64,000 nucleotides of DNA from Flavobacterium haoranii. GTDB lineage: Bacteria > Bacteroidota > Bacteroidia > Flavobacteriales > Flavobacteriaceae. Made by a program: the position numbers and the translations under genes. Below, in pieces: positions 1 to 9,115 of the stretch (position 1 is its first letter; each line of letters opens with the position of its first letter). The stretch is from positions 1-64,000 of the forward strand of contig QKBC01000005.1 of NCBI GenBank assembly GCA_003246205.1, written 5' to 3'. The notes below the pieces were generated by a model, which was not told the origin of the DNA, searched no databases, and was given only the letters and a program-made list of their open reading frames with translations.

Positions 1-151
1 CCAACGCTTTACAAATAAACTTTTTTTACCTCCTCCCCAAAATAAACAGACAACTACCCAAAATAAGCAATAACTATATTTAACAGGAGAACTTGATTAA
101 ACTACCTCAAAAAATATAAATATCTTGAAATTATATGGAGAAAAAGCAAGA

Positions 152-1387
152 TTAATCAAATCTTATGGCTTTTACAGGAGAAATTTTTGTAATAATATAG
201 GAAGGAATTAGCAAAACTAAAAGGCAAATTACAATTGTTCCTATATTTAGCAAGCCTATATGAACAAGATTAATATCAACCGGCGCCACATTTACATAAT
301 AACTTTCCGGGTTAAGATTTATTATTTTAAAATATTTCTGTACCACTAAAAGTAACAAAGCAATTGCATTACCCCAAAACAATCCTTTTATAATAAGATG
401 TGCCGCATTATATAAAAATATCTTTCGGATACTCCAATTAGTAGCTCCCAAAGCCTTTAGGACTCCAATCATTTGTGTTCGCTCTAATATAAGTACTAAC
501 AGAGCTACCATCATATTAATAGTAGCAACTACAATCATTACAATAAGGATTACTACAATATTAAAATCAAAAAGCTTGAGCCATTCGAATATACTATAAT
601 ATTTTTCAGCTATAGTTTCACTATCATAAGTTGGCGGGATGGCTTTATATATTTCTTTTCCTTTTTGTTCTATTTGATCAAAATCATCGATAAAAACTTC
701 AAAAGCTCCTACTTCATCTGATTTCCATTTATTAATTTTCTGAATATGCTTTATATCTCCTATAATATAATTGGCATCAAATTCCTGAAACCCGGAATTA
801 AATATCCCAACGATTTTAAAACTTCTAAGATTATAACCTTTTCCTCCTTCTTTAATAAAATAGGTTCGGCATATATCATTCAGTTTCAAGTTTAATCGCT
901 CTGCTAAAAATTGGGACATGACAATATCATCCGTCAACTTATTAGATGATATTTCAGGTAGGACTCCTTGAACTAAATATTCTTTTATATTATTCCAATC
1001 ATAATCTTCTCCCACTCCTTTAAACACAATCCCTTCAACTGTTTCTTCTGTTCGGATTAAACCTGTTTTATTGGCAACTGCCTGAATATGTTTAATTCCT
1101 GATACTGAAGTAAAATTAGGATAGAAATCTTGTTTCGTAGAAATCGGAATAGTATTTCCCTGTGATTGATTATCATCAAAATTAGAAATGATTATGTGTC
1201 CATTGAAAGCAGCTACTTTTTCTCTAATTTTTTTTTGCAATCCAATTCCCGTAGCAACTGCAATAATCATCATGATAATACCTAATGCAATAGCCGTAAC
1301 TGCAATTTTTATAATTGGAGAAGAAACGCTACTTTTATATTCTTTATCCAGAACTAAGCGTTTTGCTATAAAATATTCTAAATTCAA
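152..1387 (-). CDS. LolC/LolE-type ABC transporter permease (FtsX family)
   Basis: Inner-membrane permease of the lipoprotein-releasing (Lol) or MacB-like class. A first membrane segment spans about residues 26-50, followed by a large extracytoplasmic MacB-type domain (about 51-270) and three more predicted segments (about 273-302, 331-355, 375-400). The C-terminus SPVKAIRFD is typical of FtsX-like permeases, and 411 residues fits the family. The ATPase partner is not in the window. A TATTTTTG box on the minus strand (1415-1422) is a candidate -7 element lying inside the divergent gene. The Lol role is inferred from family; substrate is not shown by sequence. Confidence 0.85.
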   Translation of the reverse strand: MNLEYFIAKRLVLDKEYKSSVSSPIIKIAVTAIALGIIMMIIAVATGIGLQKKIREKVAAFNGHIIISNFDDNQSQGNTIPISTKQDFYPNFTSVSGIKHIQAVANKTGLIRTEETVEGIVFKGVGEDYDWNNIKEYLVQGVLPEISSNKLTDDIVMSQFLAERLNLKLNDICRTYFIKEGGKGYNLRSFKIVGIFNSGFQEFDANYIIGDIKHIQKINKWKSDEVGAFEVFIDDFDQIEQKGKEIYKAIPPTYDSETIAEKYYSIFEWLKLFDFNIVVILIVMIVVATINMMVALLVLILERTQMIGVLKALGATNWSIRKIFLYNAAHLIIKGLFWGNAIALLLLVVQKYFKIINLNPESYYVNVAPVDINLVHIGLLNIGTIVICLLVLLIPSYIITKISPVKAIRFD

Positions 1388-1393
1388 TTTAAT

Positions 1394-2614
1394 ATGATTC
1401 CGAAATTAATGCTCAAAAATACATTTTTATTTTTTGGTTTACTAATTGTTTCTTGCGGTAAAAACAATGCTCAAATTCAAGATAATTCAATTAAAGCTGA
1501 TATTGTTATTGAAAGTTTTGACGACAAGCCAATTTTAGTTGGAGCTGAAAGTCTTAGTTATTTACCTAAAATTAAAGGAAAAAAAATCGGAATCGTTGCA
1601 AATGCTACCAGTATTGTCTACCAAAGTAATTTACATTTAGTAGATTATTTATTGCGAGAAAAATTTGATGTACAGAAAATATTTGCTCCGGAACACGGTT
1701 TCAGAGGAACTGCCGATGCCGGAGAGATCATAAAAGACGGAAAGGATATAAAGACCGGATTGCCTATTATTTCATTATATGGAAACAACAAAAAACCAAA
1801 ACCTGAACAATTAAAAGGTTTAGATGTATTAATTTTTGATATTCAAGATGTAGGAGCCCGATTTTATACTTATATCTCTACACTCCATTACGTCATGGAG
1901 GCTTGTGCTGAAAACAATATTCCTTTATTAGTTTTAGACCGGCCTAATCCAAATGGCGGCATCATAGACGGTCCGATTTTGGAACCTGAATTTCACAGTT
2001 TTGTAGGCATGCATGAAATTCCTATCCTTCACGGAATGACAATTGGTGAATATGCTCAAATGATAAATGGTGAAAAGTGGTTAGATAATGGTATTCAATG
2101 TAAGCTAACTGTAGTTCCTTGTGAAAACTATAACCGAAATATGCCCTATAGTTTACCTGTAAAACCGTCTCCAAATTTACCAAACGACCAATCTATCAAT
2201 TTATACGCAAGTCTATGTTTTTTTGAAGGCACTAATGTAAGTGTTGGTCGTGGTACTGACATGCAGTTTCAGATTTATGGCTCTCCTTACCTACCAAAAA
2301 GTGATTTTACTTTTACACCAAAGCCTAATGAAGGTGCTAAAGATCCTTTATATAATGGTAAAGTTTGCTATGGTGAAGATTTATCCAATATCGAAAAAGT
2401 TAAACAATTAGAATTAAAATGGTTGATTAAAGCTTATCAGAGAACTTCGGATAAGTCAAAATTCTTTAATTCATTTTTTACTAAACTTGCCGGAACCCAA
2501 AATCTTCAACGACAAATTGAATCCGGACTTACGGAAGATGAAATCAGAGCTACATGGCAAAACGATTTGAAAAATTTTAAAACAAAAAGAGAACGATATT
2601 TGATTTACAGATAA
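1394..2614 (+). CDS. DUF1343 protein, NamZ-like exo-beta-N-acetylmuramidase, probable lipoprotein
   Basis: Full-length (406 aa) member of the DUF1343/YbbC family, whose characterised member NamZ removes terminal MurNAc from peptidoglycan fragments. A hydrophobic N-terminus ends in a lipobox-like LIVSC (Cys at about residue 21), so it is probably a periplasmic or outer-membrane lipoprotein. Family-typical stretches include FAPEHGFRGTADAG, FDIQDVGARFYTYIST, LDRPNPNGG, SPNLPN and FFEGTNVSVGRGTD. The ATG sits 6 bp from the start of the divergent permease gene; an in-frame ATG at 1409 would also leave a signal peptide and may be the true start. Role in murein recycling is inferred from family. Confidence 0.85.
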   Translation: MIPKLMLKNTFLFFGLLIVSCGKNNAQIQDNSIKADIVIESFDDKPILVGAESLSYLPKIKGKKIGIVANATSIVYQSNLHLVDYLLREKFDVQKIFAPEHGFRGTADAGEIIKDGKDIKTGLPIISLYGNNKKPKPEQLKGLDVLIFDIQDVGARFYTYISTLHYVMEACAENNIPLLVLDRPNPNGGIIDGPILEPEFHSFVGMHEIPILHGMTIGEYAQMINGEKWLDNGIQCKLTVVPCENYNRNMPYSLPVKPSPNLPNDQSINLYASLCFFEGTNVSVGRGTDMQFQIYGSPYLPKSDFTFTPKPNEGAKDPLYNGKVCYGEDLSNIEKVKQLELKWLIKAYQRTSDKSKFFNSFFTKLAGTQNLQRQIESGLTEDEIRATWQNDLKNFKTKRERYLIYR

Positions 2615-2671
2615 AAACCCTGTTACTCTTACTATTTCGTTTTACCTTTGATTTTACAAATTTCTTTACGA

Positions 2672-3610
2672 ATGAAAAATATCGAACGTACTTCATTAGA
2701 GCAATTTTATAAAGAAGTTGTACAATTGACAGGTAAAGACCTGCATGAAATACTTCCCCAAGATATTTCTAAAGAAATCGGACATTTTAATGTGTTTGAC
2801 ATTTTTGAAACAATAAAAGAAGCCAAACATAGAAAAACAATGCCTTATAACCGGAGGACGTATTACAAAATCAGTTTGATCAGAGGCAAAAACAAAGCAG
2901 AATATGCTGATAAAGTAATTGAAATCCAAAACAATGCTCTTTTATTTGCTACACCTAAAATTCCTTATCACTGGGTTCCGCAGGATGAAAATCAATCTGG
3001 GACTTTTTGTGTTTTTACAGAAGATTTTATGATTAAAAACAAAAGCGGAGTTGTTTTAGATGAATTACCAATTTTCCAATCAGGCGGAATTCCAATTTTT
3101 GAACTTACAGACGAAGTTGCTGATGAAATTGCAGCCACATTTCATAAAATGAAGAAAGAAATTGCTTCTGATTATACTTTCAAATATGATTTGCTTCGCA
3201 ATTATGTTTTAGAATTGATTCACTACGGACAAAAATTACAACCTGTTACTTCAACCGCTACTACTCAAAATGCTTCAGATAGAGTTCTCTCATTATTTGT
3301 TGAACTTTTAGAAAGACAATTTCCTATTGAATCTACAAGTCAGAAATTAAATTTGCGAACTGCTAAAGATTATGCTGAACGACTAGCTGTACATGTTAAT
3401 CATTTGAACAAAATTCTAAAAGAAAATACCGGAAAAACTACAACGGATATTATCAGTGGCCGAATTATTCAGGAAGCCAAAATATTATTGAAACAAACTA
3501 ATTGGAACATTTCTGAAATTGCATTTAGTCTCGGTTTTGAAGAAGTTGCTCACTTTTCTAACTTTTTTAAAAAACATACCGACATGACACCATTATCCTT
3601 CCGTTCGTAG
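2672..3610 (+). CDS. AraC-family transcriptional regulator
   Basis: The C-terminal third carries the two helix-turn-helix units of AraC/XylS proteins: residues around YAERLAVHVNHLNKILKENTG and, at the end, NISEIAFSLGFEEVAHFSNF followed by the closing P-x-x-F-R signature (TPLSFRS). The N-terminal ~190 residues resemble a cupin-like sensor region. I start it at ATG 2672 (MKNIERTSLEQ); the longer open frame at 2648 begins with TTG and adds eight residues without support. It precedes an SDR oxidoreductase by 90 bp in the same direction; AraC regulators next to one oxidoreductase often control it, so the SDR gene is the likely target (inference). Confidence 0.9.
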   Translation: MKNIERTSLEQFYKEVVQLTGKDLHEILPQDISKEIGHFNVFDIFETIKEAKHRKTMPYNRRTYYKISLIRGKNKAEYADKVIEIQNNALLFATPKIPYHWVPQDENQSGTFCVFTEDFMIKNKSGVVLDELPIFQSGGIPIFELTDEVADEIAATFHKMKKEIASDYTFKYDLLRNYVLELIHYGQKLQPVTSTATTQNASDRVLSLFVELLERQFPIESTSQKLNLRTAKDYAERLAVHVNHLNKILKENTGKTTTDIISGRIIQEAKILLKQTNWNISEIAFSLGFEEVAHFSNFFKKHTDMTPLSFRS

Positions 3611-3671
3611 AATATTTGAATTTTACAAAAAAGCATTTGAAAAACGCAAACTATTCCTTTAAGTAGTGCTC

Positions 3672-3679
3672 TAACTTTG
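3672..3679 (+). promoter_or_regulatory. Candidate -7 promoter element for the SDR gene
   Basis: TAACTTTG matches the Bacteroidota -7 consensus TAnnTTTG exactly and lies 21 bp before the ATG at 3701. No clear TTTG box is seen at the expected distance upstream, which would suit an activator-dependent promoter served by the adjacent AraC protein. Confidence 0.55.
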
Positions 3680-3700
3680 TACTAACAAAAAATAAGGAAT

Positions 3701-4462
3701 ATGAAAACACAAAAAATTGCATTAGTTACCGGCGGAAGTCGTGGTCTAGGTCGTAACATGGCAATTAGCTTAGCTAAAAAAGGTATAGATGTTATGATTA
3801 CTTACAATAGTAATCGAACTGAAGCTGAAAAAGTTGTTTCAGAAATTCAATCACTGGGACAAAAAGCAAATGCTTTTCAATTAAACACAAGTGATTCCGA
3901 TTCGTTTGAACAGTTTATCCAAAAAATCACTCAGTATTTAAAAGAAAATACAGGAAGCCCCCATTTTGACTTCTTGATTAACAATGCCGGAACAGCACTT
4001 TACGCTACTATAGAAGAAACAAGTGAAGCTCAATTAGACGAAATGTTCACTATTCATTTTAAAGGAGTTTTTCTATTAACCCAAAAGGTAATTCCTTTTC
4101 TGAATTCAGGAGGCCGAATTATTAATATTTCATCCGGATTAGCCCGATTTTCCTTTGTAGGCTCTTCCGTCTATGCTTCTATGAAAGGAGCTGTAGAAGT
4201 TTTGACTCGTTATTTAGCCAAAGAATTGGGTGCAAAAGGAATCACGGCCAATATTGTAGCTCCGGGAGCTATTGAAACTGATTTCGGAGGCGGAAAAGTA
4301 CGAGACGACAAAACAATAAATGCCCACATTGCTAATATTACTGCCCTAGGACGAGTAGGTCTTCCGGATGACATTGGCGGTGTTGTAGCTTTTTTATGTA
4401 CAGAAGAAGCCCGTTGGGTTAACGGTCAACGCATTGAAGTTTCAGGTGGTATGATACTTTAA
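3701..4462 (+). CDS. SDR-family NAD(P)-dependent oxidoreductase
   Basis: Classical short-chain dehydrogenase of 253 aa. It has the cofactor motif TGGSRGLG near the N-terminus (Rossmann TGxxxGxG), the NNAG structural motif, the catalytic serine in IISISSG-like context (INISSG) and the active-site Y-x3-K (VYASMKGA). Positions after the first strand (TYNSNRTEAE) suggest NADP(H) preference, but this is not certain. The C-terminal VNGQRIEVSGGM is typical of FabG-like and quinone or aldehyde reductase-like SDRs. The upstream AraC regulator suggests induction by a small molecule. Substrate unknown. Confidence 0.9.
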   Translation: MKTQKIALVTGGSRGLGRNMAISLAKKGIDVMITYNSNRTEAEKVVSEIQSLGQKANAFQLNTSDSDSFEQFIQKITQYLKENTGSPHFDFLINNAGTALYATIEETSEAQLDEMFTIHFKGVFLLTQKVIPFLNSGGRIINISSGLARFSFVGSSVYASMKGAVEVLTRYLAKELGAKGITANIVAPGAIETDFGGGKVRDDKTINAHIANITALGRVGLPDDIGGVVAFLCTEEARWVNGQRIEVSGGMIL

Positions 4463-4464
4463 CA

Positions 4465-4493
4465 AAAAAAGGCTTGAAAATCAAGCCTTTTTT
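4465..4493. terminator. Bidirectional terminator hairpin
   Basis: An A/T-flanked stem with GGCTTGA at 4471-4477 and TCAAGCC at 4481-4487 (loop AAA), with A- and T-runs on either side, lies between two convergent genes. It overlaps the stop codon of the minus-strand gene. Confidence 0.85.
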
Positions 4494-4990
4494 ACATTGG
4501 TAATTTTTTTTTTCATTTCTTCCACAATATTATAGGCTGCCGGACAAATAGCTACATTTTTTAATGTCAGATTTGCTATCTGATAAAACTTTTTACGATC
4601 TGTATGCGGAAATTCACGACATGCCTTTGGACGAACATCATAAATAAAACATTTATTATCATTATCTAAAAAAGTACAAGGTAAACTTTGCAAAACGTAA
4701 TCCTTATCTTCATCAATTCGCAAATATTGTTCAATAAACTGCTGTGGCTTTAAACGTAAATGTTTTGCAACACGTTCAATATCTGCCGAAGTAAAAAGTG
4801 GTCCGGTCGTTTTACAACAATTGGCACATTCCAAACAATCAGTTCGTTTGAATTCGGTTTCATGCAAATCCTGCATCACGTAATCTAAATTCTTAGGCGG
4901 TTTCTTTTTTAACTTATCAAAATACTTTTTGCTTTCGTTATGCTTATCTTTGGCAAGTTTTGCGAGTTCGTTTAAATTTGGTTTTAACAT
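4481..4990 (-). CDS. YkgJ-family cysteine cluster protein
   Basis: A 169-aa cytosolic protein with the cysteine pattern of the YkgJ / Fe-S oxidoreductase-like family: C-x2-C-x2-CC (DCLECANCCKTTGP), then CTFLDNDNKCFIYDVRPKAC and a last cysteine in AICPA. The spacing suggests a metal or Fe-S cluster site. The N-terminal ~50 residues are charged and helical. Biochemical function of the family is not established; no partner gene is visible. Terminated by the shared hairpin at its 3' end. Confidence 0.85.
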   Translation of the reverse strand: MLKPNLNELAKLAKDKHNESKKYFDKLKKKPPKNLDYVMQDLHETEFKRTDCLECANCCKTTGPLFTSADIERVAKHLRLKPQQFIEQYLRIDEDKDYVLQSLPCTFLDNDNKCFIYDVRPKACREFPHTDRKKFYQIANLTLKNVAICPAAYNIVEEMKKKITNVKKA

Positions 4991-5071
4991 TTTTTGCAGT
5001 TTCTGCTACAAAGTTACGATTTTGATTAACGAATTAAGAGCAAAGAATTTTGAATTTTTGAACATAAAAAA

Positions 5072-5776
5072 ATGAAAGATTTATTCGGAAAAGCTATTCT
5101 GGATTTTCAAACTAACAATAATCCGGAAGATTTAATTACAGAAACATCTATTAGCGAAGCAGATGAAATGAGTGTTGCTTATTTGTTTCGTAATTTTAAT
5201 GAAATGCCAAAAATTGAACAAAAAGCATTACAATTGGCAAAAGGAAAAATACTTGATGTAGGTTGTGGTGCCGGAAGCCATAGTTTGTATTTACAAAACG
5301 AACGAAATTTAGATGTAACTTCTATAGATATTTCTGCCAATGCTATTGAAGCTTGTCGACTTCGCGGATTGAAAAAAGCAGCTATTCAGAATGTAATGAC
5401 ATTAGAAAACGAAAAATTCGACACTATTTTATTATTGATGAATGGTGCAGGAATGTGTGGTAAATTGAAAAACATTTCAAATTTTCTACAAAAATTAAAA
5501 TCACTTTTAAATGAAGGCGGACAGGTTTTAGTAGATAGTTCGGATATCATTTATATGTTTGACGAAGATGAAGATGGTGGAAAATGGATTCCGACTGATA
5601 TGGATTATTACGGAGAAGTAGTTTTTGATATTAGTTATAAAGGTGAAAAAGAAGAACCTTTTGATTGGATGTATATTGATTACAACACGCTTCAAAATGC
5701 TGCTCATGCAAACGGCTTACAATGTGAACTGATTTTAGAAGGCGAACATTATGATTATCTAGCTAATATACACTAA
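5072..5776 (+). CDS. Class I SAM-dependent methyltransferase
   Basis: 234 aa. Motif I ILDVGCGAGSHSLYL and the following acidic strand VTSIDISANAIEACR form a SAM-binding Rossmann fold; MNGAGMCGKL and the LLNEGGQVLVDSSD region are in motif II-III positions. Members annotated only as methyltransferase domain proteins are common in Flavobacteriaceae. Substrate cannot be told. It stands alone between the YkgJ gene (divergent) and the T9SS cargo gene. Confidence 0.85.
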   Translation: MKDLFGKAILDFQTNNNPEDLITETSISEADEMSVAYLFRNFNEMPKIEQKALQLAKGKILDVGCGAGSHSLYLQNERNLDVTSIDISANAIEACRLRGLKKAAIQNVMTLENEKFDTILLLMNGAGMCGKLKNISNFLQKLKSLLNEGGQVLVDSSDIIYMFDEDEDGGKWIPTDMDYYGEVVFDISYKGEKEEPFDWMYIDYNTLQNAAHANGLQCELILEGEHYDYLANIH

Positions 5777-5840
5777 AACAATATTTTTAAATTATTTTTT
5801 TCATATATTTATGACATTATCTAATTATAAATCAAATCTT

Positions 5841-6731
5841 ATGAAAAAAATTCTACTCTTTTCTCTATTATTAACAAGCGGATTAACCGCTCTAAATGCC
5901 CAAACGAATCTAATATCTGAAGGTTTTGACGACATTACTACATTAAGCGGGTGGACACAAACTAATCAAAGCTCAACAACCGGTACGAATCCAAACTGGT
6001 TTCAGGGAAGTGATATAAGCAATAGCGGTCCTTTTGATTCTTATTCAGGAGCAGCAAACTCTTATGTTGCCTGTAACTATAACAGTGTTGATACTGGTGA
6101 TATCAGTAATTGGCTAATAACACCTACAGTGTCATTACAAAATGGCGACATTATTTCTTTTTATACTAGAACAGTGAGTTCTCCTTCTTATCCCGACAGG
6201 TTACAAATACTTTTAAGTACTACGGGGAACAGCACAACCATTCCATCCGGGGGACCAACTGATGTAGGAAGTTTTACCACTACACTTATTGATATCAACC
6301 CTTCGTTAACAACAAGTGGTTATCCGAGTAACTGGACCTTATATACTGCCACTATTAGCGGATTGAGCAGTGCAACTGATTGCAAAATTGCGTTTAGATA
6401 TTATGTGACTAACGGCGGACCAAATGGAACTAATTCGGATTATATTGGTGTAGATTCTTTTTCTGTAGACCGTCCACTTTCTACTGAAAACTTTTTCACT
6501 CAGAATTTTAAAGCTTATCCTAACCCAGCAACAAATTTCATTCAACTTGAAAGTAATTCCTCTTCAATCGAAAAGTTTGAGCTTATAGATATTAATGGAA
6601 GAATTGTTTCAAGTCAGAATACTAATGCTATGTCTATCCATATCGATATTGCTGACTTACAGTCCGGCATGTATCTCCTAAATGTATATACCGAATCCGA
6701 AAAAAGTCAAACAAAGATTCTCAAATACTAA
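5841..6731 (+). CDS. Secreted protein with choice-of-anchor J-like domain and T9SS type A sorting domain
   Basis: The signal peptide is clear when the gene is started at ATG 5841 (MKKILLFSLLLTSGLTALNAQ); ten extra residues in the longer frame from 5811 have no support. Residues after it (EGFDDI...GWTQTNQSS, then SYVACNYNS) match choice-of-anchor J-type lectin-like beta-sandwich domains. The last ~75 residues (FKAYPNPATNFIQL ... LQSGMYLLNVYTES) are the type A sorting signal used by the type IX secretion system, which attaches or releases cargo at the cell surface. Consistent with the PorT homologue at 57.2 kb. Ligand unknown. Confidence 0.9.
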   Translation: MKKILLFSLLLTSGLTALNAQTNLISEGFDDITTLSGWTQTNQSSTTGTNPNWFQGSDISNSGPFDSYSGAANSYVACNYNSVDTGDISNWLITPTVSLQNGDIISFYTRTVSSPSYPDRLQILLSTTGNSTTIPSGGPTDVGSFTTTLIDINPSLTTSGYPSNWTLYTATISGLSSATDCKIAFRYYVTNGGPNGTNSDYIGVDSFSVDRPLSTENFFTQNFKAYPNPATNFIQLESNSSSIEKFELIDINGRIVSSQNTNAMSIHIDIADLQSGMYLLNVYTESEKSQTKILKY

Positions 6732-6740
6732 TAAAATATA

Positions 6741-6766
6741 AAAGCCCCGTAAATACGGGGCTTTTA
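6741..6766. terminator. Bidirectional terminator hairpin
   Basis: AAAAGCCCCG at 6741-6750 and CGGGGCTTTT at 6757-6766 form a perfect stem between convergent genes, with T-rich ends on both strands. Confidence 0.9.
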
Positions 6767-6787
6767 TAACTTAAAAAAACAAGCAGA

Positions 6788-7189
6788 TTATTGCATATAT
6801 TTCATCATTAAACTTTGAAGTTCCATACCCCATTCTTGTCCGGCTGCCATATTTTTTTTGTATAATTCTCCTGCTTTTTCAGCCATTTTCTTTCCAACTG
6901 GTGTTTCATAGAATTTCAACATAGCTTTAATATCTTCGTGAGTATACGTTTCCATATAGACCTTAGCCATTTTTTCATATAATGATGGTAAAGTTGCATC
7001 AAAATCTTTAGAGAAAGCCTCTTTATTAGCTTCTGGTATATTAGCCAAAATTTGCTCTTTTGCAGCAGCCATTGGTCCTGCAGCACCTGACTTTTCAATT
7101 ACTTTTAAGACATCTGCTTTAAAAGCGTCTTGTGCAAAAGTGACTGCACTTGACAATACTAAAAAGGCAACTAAAATAACTTTTTTCAT
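6788..7189 (-). CDS. DUF2059 domain protein, exported
   Basis: 133 aa with a signal peptide (MKKVILVAFLVLSSAVTFAQ) and the DUF2059 signature MLKFYETPVGKKMAEKAGEL. The mature part is helical and probably periplasmic. The function of the family is not known. Single gene, closed by the hairpin at 6741-6766. Confidence 0.9.
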   Translation of the reverse strand: MKKVILVAFLVLSSAVTFAQDAFKADVLKVIEKSGAAGPMAAAKEQILANIPEANKEAFSKDFDATLPSLYEKMAKVYMETYTHEDIKAMLKFYETPVGKKMAEKAGELYKKNMAAGQEWGMELQSLMMKYMQ

Positions 7190-7240
7190 TTTCTATATTT
7201 TATAATTTTCACAAATATATACAAAAAGGTAAAAAAAATA

Positions 7241-7873
7241 CTATGGGATATTTAAATATTTATGTGTCTGCAATGAAATTCTCCACTTAGGATTCTGCAT
7301 TACATAATCAATAATAAGAGGTGTCATTTCTTCCTTTTTACTCCACTCCGGTTGCAAAAACAAGATAGCATCCTTATTGACTTTCGCTGCCTGTTCTTCT
7401 GCAAACTGGAAATCGTGCTTATTATAAACAATTACCTTTAGTTCATGCGCAGCAGCATAAGCTTCCTGAACCGGCAATTTTGTCTTTTTAGGTGATAAAC
7501 AAAACCAATCCCATTCTCCTGTAACTGAGTAAGCCCCGGAAGTTTCGATATGTACTCGTAATCCTTCTGCTTTTAATTTTGCTGTTAAAACAGTCATATT
7601 CCATGTTAAAGGTTCACCGCCTGTTACCACTACTGTTTCTGCATACTTTTTAGCATTCTTTACTATATCGTCAGTAGTTGTTGGCGGATGCAAATCGGCA
7701 TTCCAGCTTTCTTTGACATCACACCAGTGACATCCTACATCACAACCTCCTATTCTGACAAAATAAGCAGCTCTACCGGTATGAAAACCTTCTCCTTGAA
7801 TTGTGTAAAATTCTTCCATTAAAGGAAGCATTTCTCCTTTATCTACTGCTAACTGAATCTCTTTACTAAGCAT
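7241..7873 (-). CDS. queE: 7-carboxy-7-deazaguanine synthase QueE
   Basis: Radical SAM enzyme of the queuosine/7-deazaguanine pathway; it turns 6-carboxytetrahydropterin into CDG. The N-terminal FYTIQGEG-FHTGR motif and the cluster loop GGCDVGCHWCDV give the C-x3-C-x2-C ligands of the 4Fe-4S cluster, followed by VVVTGGEPL. 210 aa is the usual length for the short Bacteroidota form. Its upstream neighbour in the same direction is queA, which acts later in the same pathway, but a terminator hairpin lies between them. Confidence 0.95.
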   Translation of the reverse strand: MLSKEIQLAVDKGEMLPLMEEFYTIQGEGFHTGRAAYFVRIGGCDVGCHWCDVKESWNADLHPPTTTDDIVKNAKKYAETVVVTGGEPLTWNMTVLTAKLKAEGLRVHIETSGAYSVTGEWDWFCLSPKKTKLPVQEAYAAAHELKVIVYNKHDFQFAEEQAAKVNKDAILFLQPEWSKKEEMTPLIIDYVMQNPKWRISLQTHKYLNIP

Positions 7874-7905
7874 TTTTCCTTTTTTTAAACTTATTGAAGA
7901 TAAAA

Positions 7906-7928
7906 AATCCCAACTTTTCGTTGGGATT
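7906..7928 (-). terminator. Terminator hairpin between queA and queE
   Basis: Stem AATCCCAAC (7906-7914) with GTTGGGATT (7920-7928). Read on the minus strand it is followed by a run of T, so it should stop most queA transcription before queE. Confidence 0.8.
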
Positions 7929-7933
7929 CTTTA

Positions 7934-8983
7934 TTATAAGATTAACATTGCATCTCCGTAAGAATAAAAACGATATTTTTCTTTTATAGCCTCTTCGTAT
8001 GCTTTTTTCATTAAATCGTGTCCACAAAAAGCAGAAATCATCATCAATAAAGTAGATTTCGGTGTGTGGAAATTAGTTATCATACTATCTGCAATACTGA
8101 AATCATACGGCGGATAAATAAATTTATTAGTCCAACCTACATAAGGATTTAATGTTTTCATTGACGAAACAGAACTTTCCATCGCACGCATAGATGTTGT
8201 TCCTACGCAACAAACTTTCTTTTTATTTGATTTTGCATAGTTTACAGTATCACAAGCTTCTTGTGAAATGAACATTTCTTCAGAGTCCATTTTATGTTTT
8301 GACAAATCTTCAACTTCAACCGGATTAAAAGTTCCCAATCCTACATGAAGCGTTATTTCTGCAAAATTAATTCCTTTGATTTCTAAACGTTTCATTAAAT
8401 GTTTAGAAAAGTGTAATCCTGCAGTCGGCGCTGCTACAGCTCCTTCTTCTTTAGCGTAAATAGTTTGGTAACGTTCTGCATCTTCCGGAGTAACATCACG
8501 ATTAATATATTTAGGAATCGGAGTTTCTCCCAAATCAATTAATTTTTGACGGAATTCTTCATACGAACCGTCGTATAAGAAACGTAGGGTTCTACCTCTT
8601 GATGTTGTATTATCAATAACTTCTGCTACAAGAGAATCGTCGTCTCCGAAATATAATTTGTTACCAATTCTAATTTTACGAGCCGGATCTACCAAAACAT
8701 CCCACAAACGTTGTTCTGCATTTAACTCTCTTAACAAAAATACTTCGATACGAGCTCCTGTTTTTTCTTTGTTTCCATACAAACGAGCCGGAAATACTTT
8801 CGTATTGTTTAAAACCATAACATCTCCATCATCAAAATAGTCAATGATATCTTTGAACATTTTATGTTCAATTTGTCCTGTTTTTCTATGTACAACCATT
8901 AAACGGGACTCATCTCTGTTCTCTGACGGAAATTCAGCTAATAATTCAGCTGGTAAATTAAAATTAAAATTAGATAATTTCAT
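7934..8983 (-). CDS. queA: tRNA preQ1(34) S-adenosylmethionine ribosyltransferase-isomerase QueA
   Basis: 349 aa, normal length. It transfers and isomerises the ribosyl group of SAM onto preQ1 in tRNA to give epoxyqueuosine. Family stretches present: [23 protein letters not shown] at the start, [50 protein letters not shown] and [16 protein letters not shown] run of short repeats of TTAGAAA type lies just upstream of the start (about 8990-9015). The preceding gene aroA is 132 bp away in the same direction. Confidence 0.96.
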   Translation of the reverse strand: MKLSNFNFNLPAELLAEFPSENRDESRLMVVHRKTGQIEHKMFKDIIDYFDDGDVMVLNNTKVFPARLYGNKEKTGARIEVFLLRELNAEQRLWDVLVDPARKIRIGNKLYFGDDDSLVAEVIDNTTSRGRTLRFLYDGSYEEFRQKLIDLGETPIPKYINRDVTPEDAERYQTIYAKEEGAVAAPTAGLHFSKHLMKRLEIKGINFAEITLHVGLGTFNPVEVEDLSKHKMDSEEMFISQEACDTVNYAKSNKKKVCCVGTTSMRAMESSVSSMKTLNPYVGWTNKFIYPPYDFSIADSMITNFHTPKSTLLMMISAFCGHDLMKKAYEEAIKEKYRFYSYGDAMLIL

Positions 8984-9115
8984 GCTTAAATTTTAGAAAT
9001 TAGAAAATTAGAATTCAGCTTGTTAAGCCAAAATCCAAAACGGTTGCAAATATACTACTGCGAAGTAGGGGTTGTCAAGTAAATTAAGATTTATTTTTGA
9101 AAAACAGGTTAAATG

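Noticed and set aside
1..151. Partial gene at the left edge
   Set aside because: No frame on either strand gives a convincing protein end in these 151 bases; I see only AT-rich sequence.
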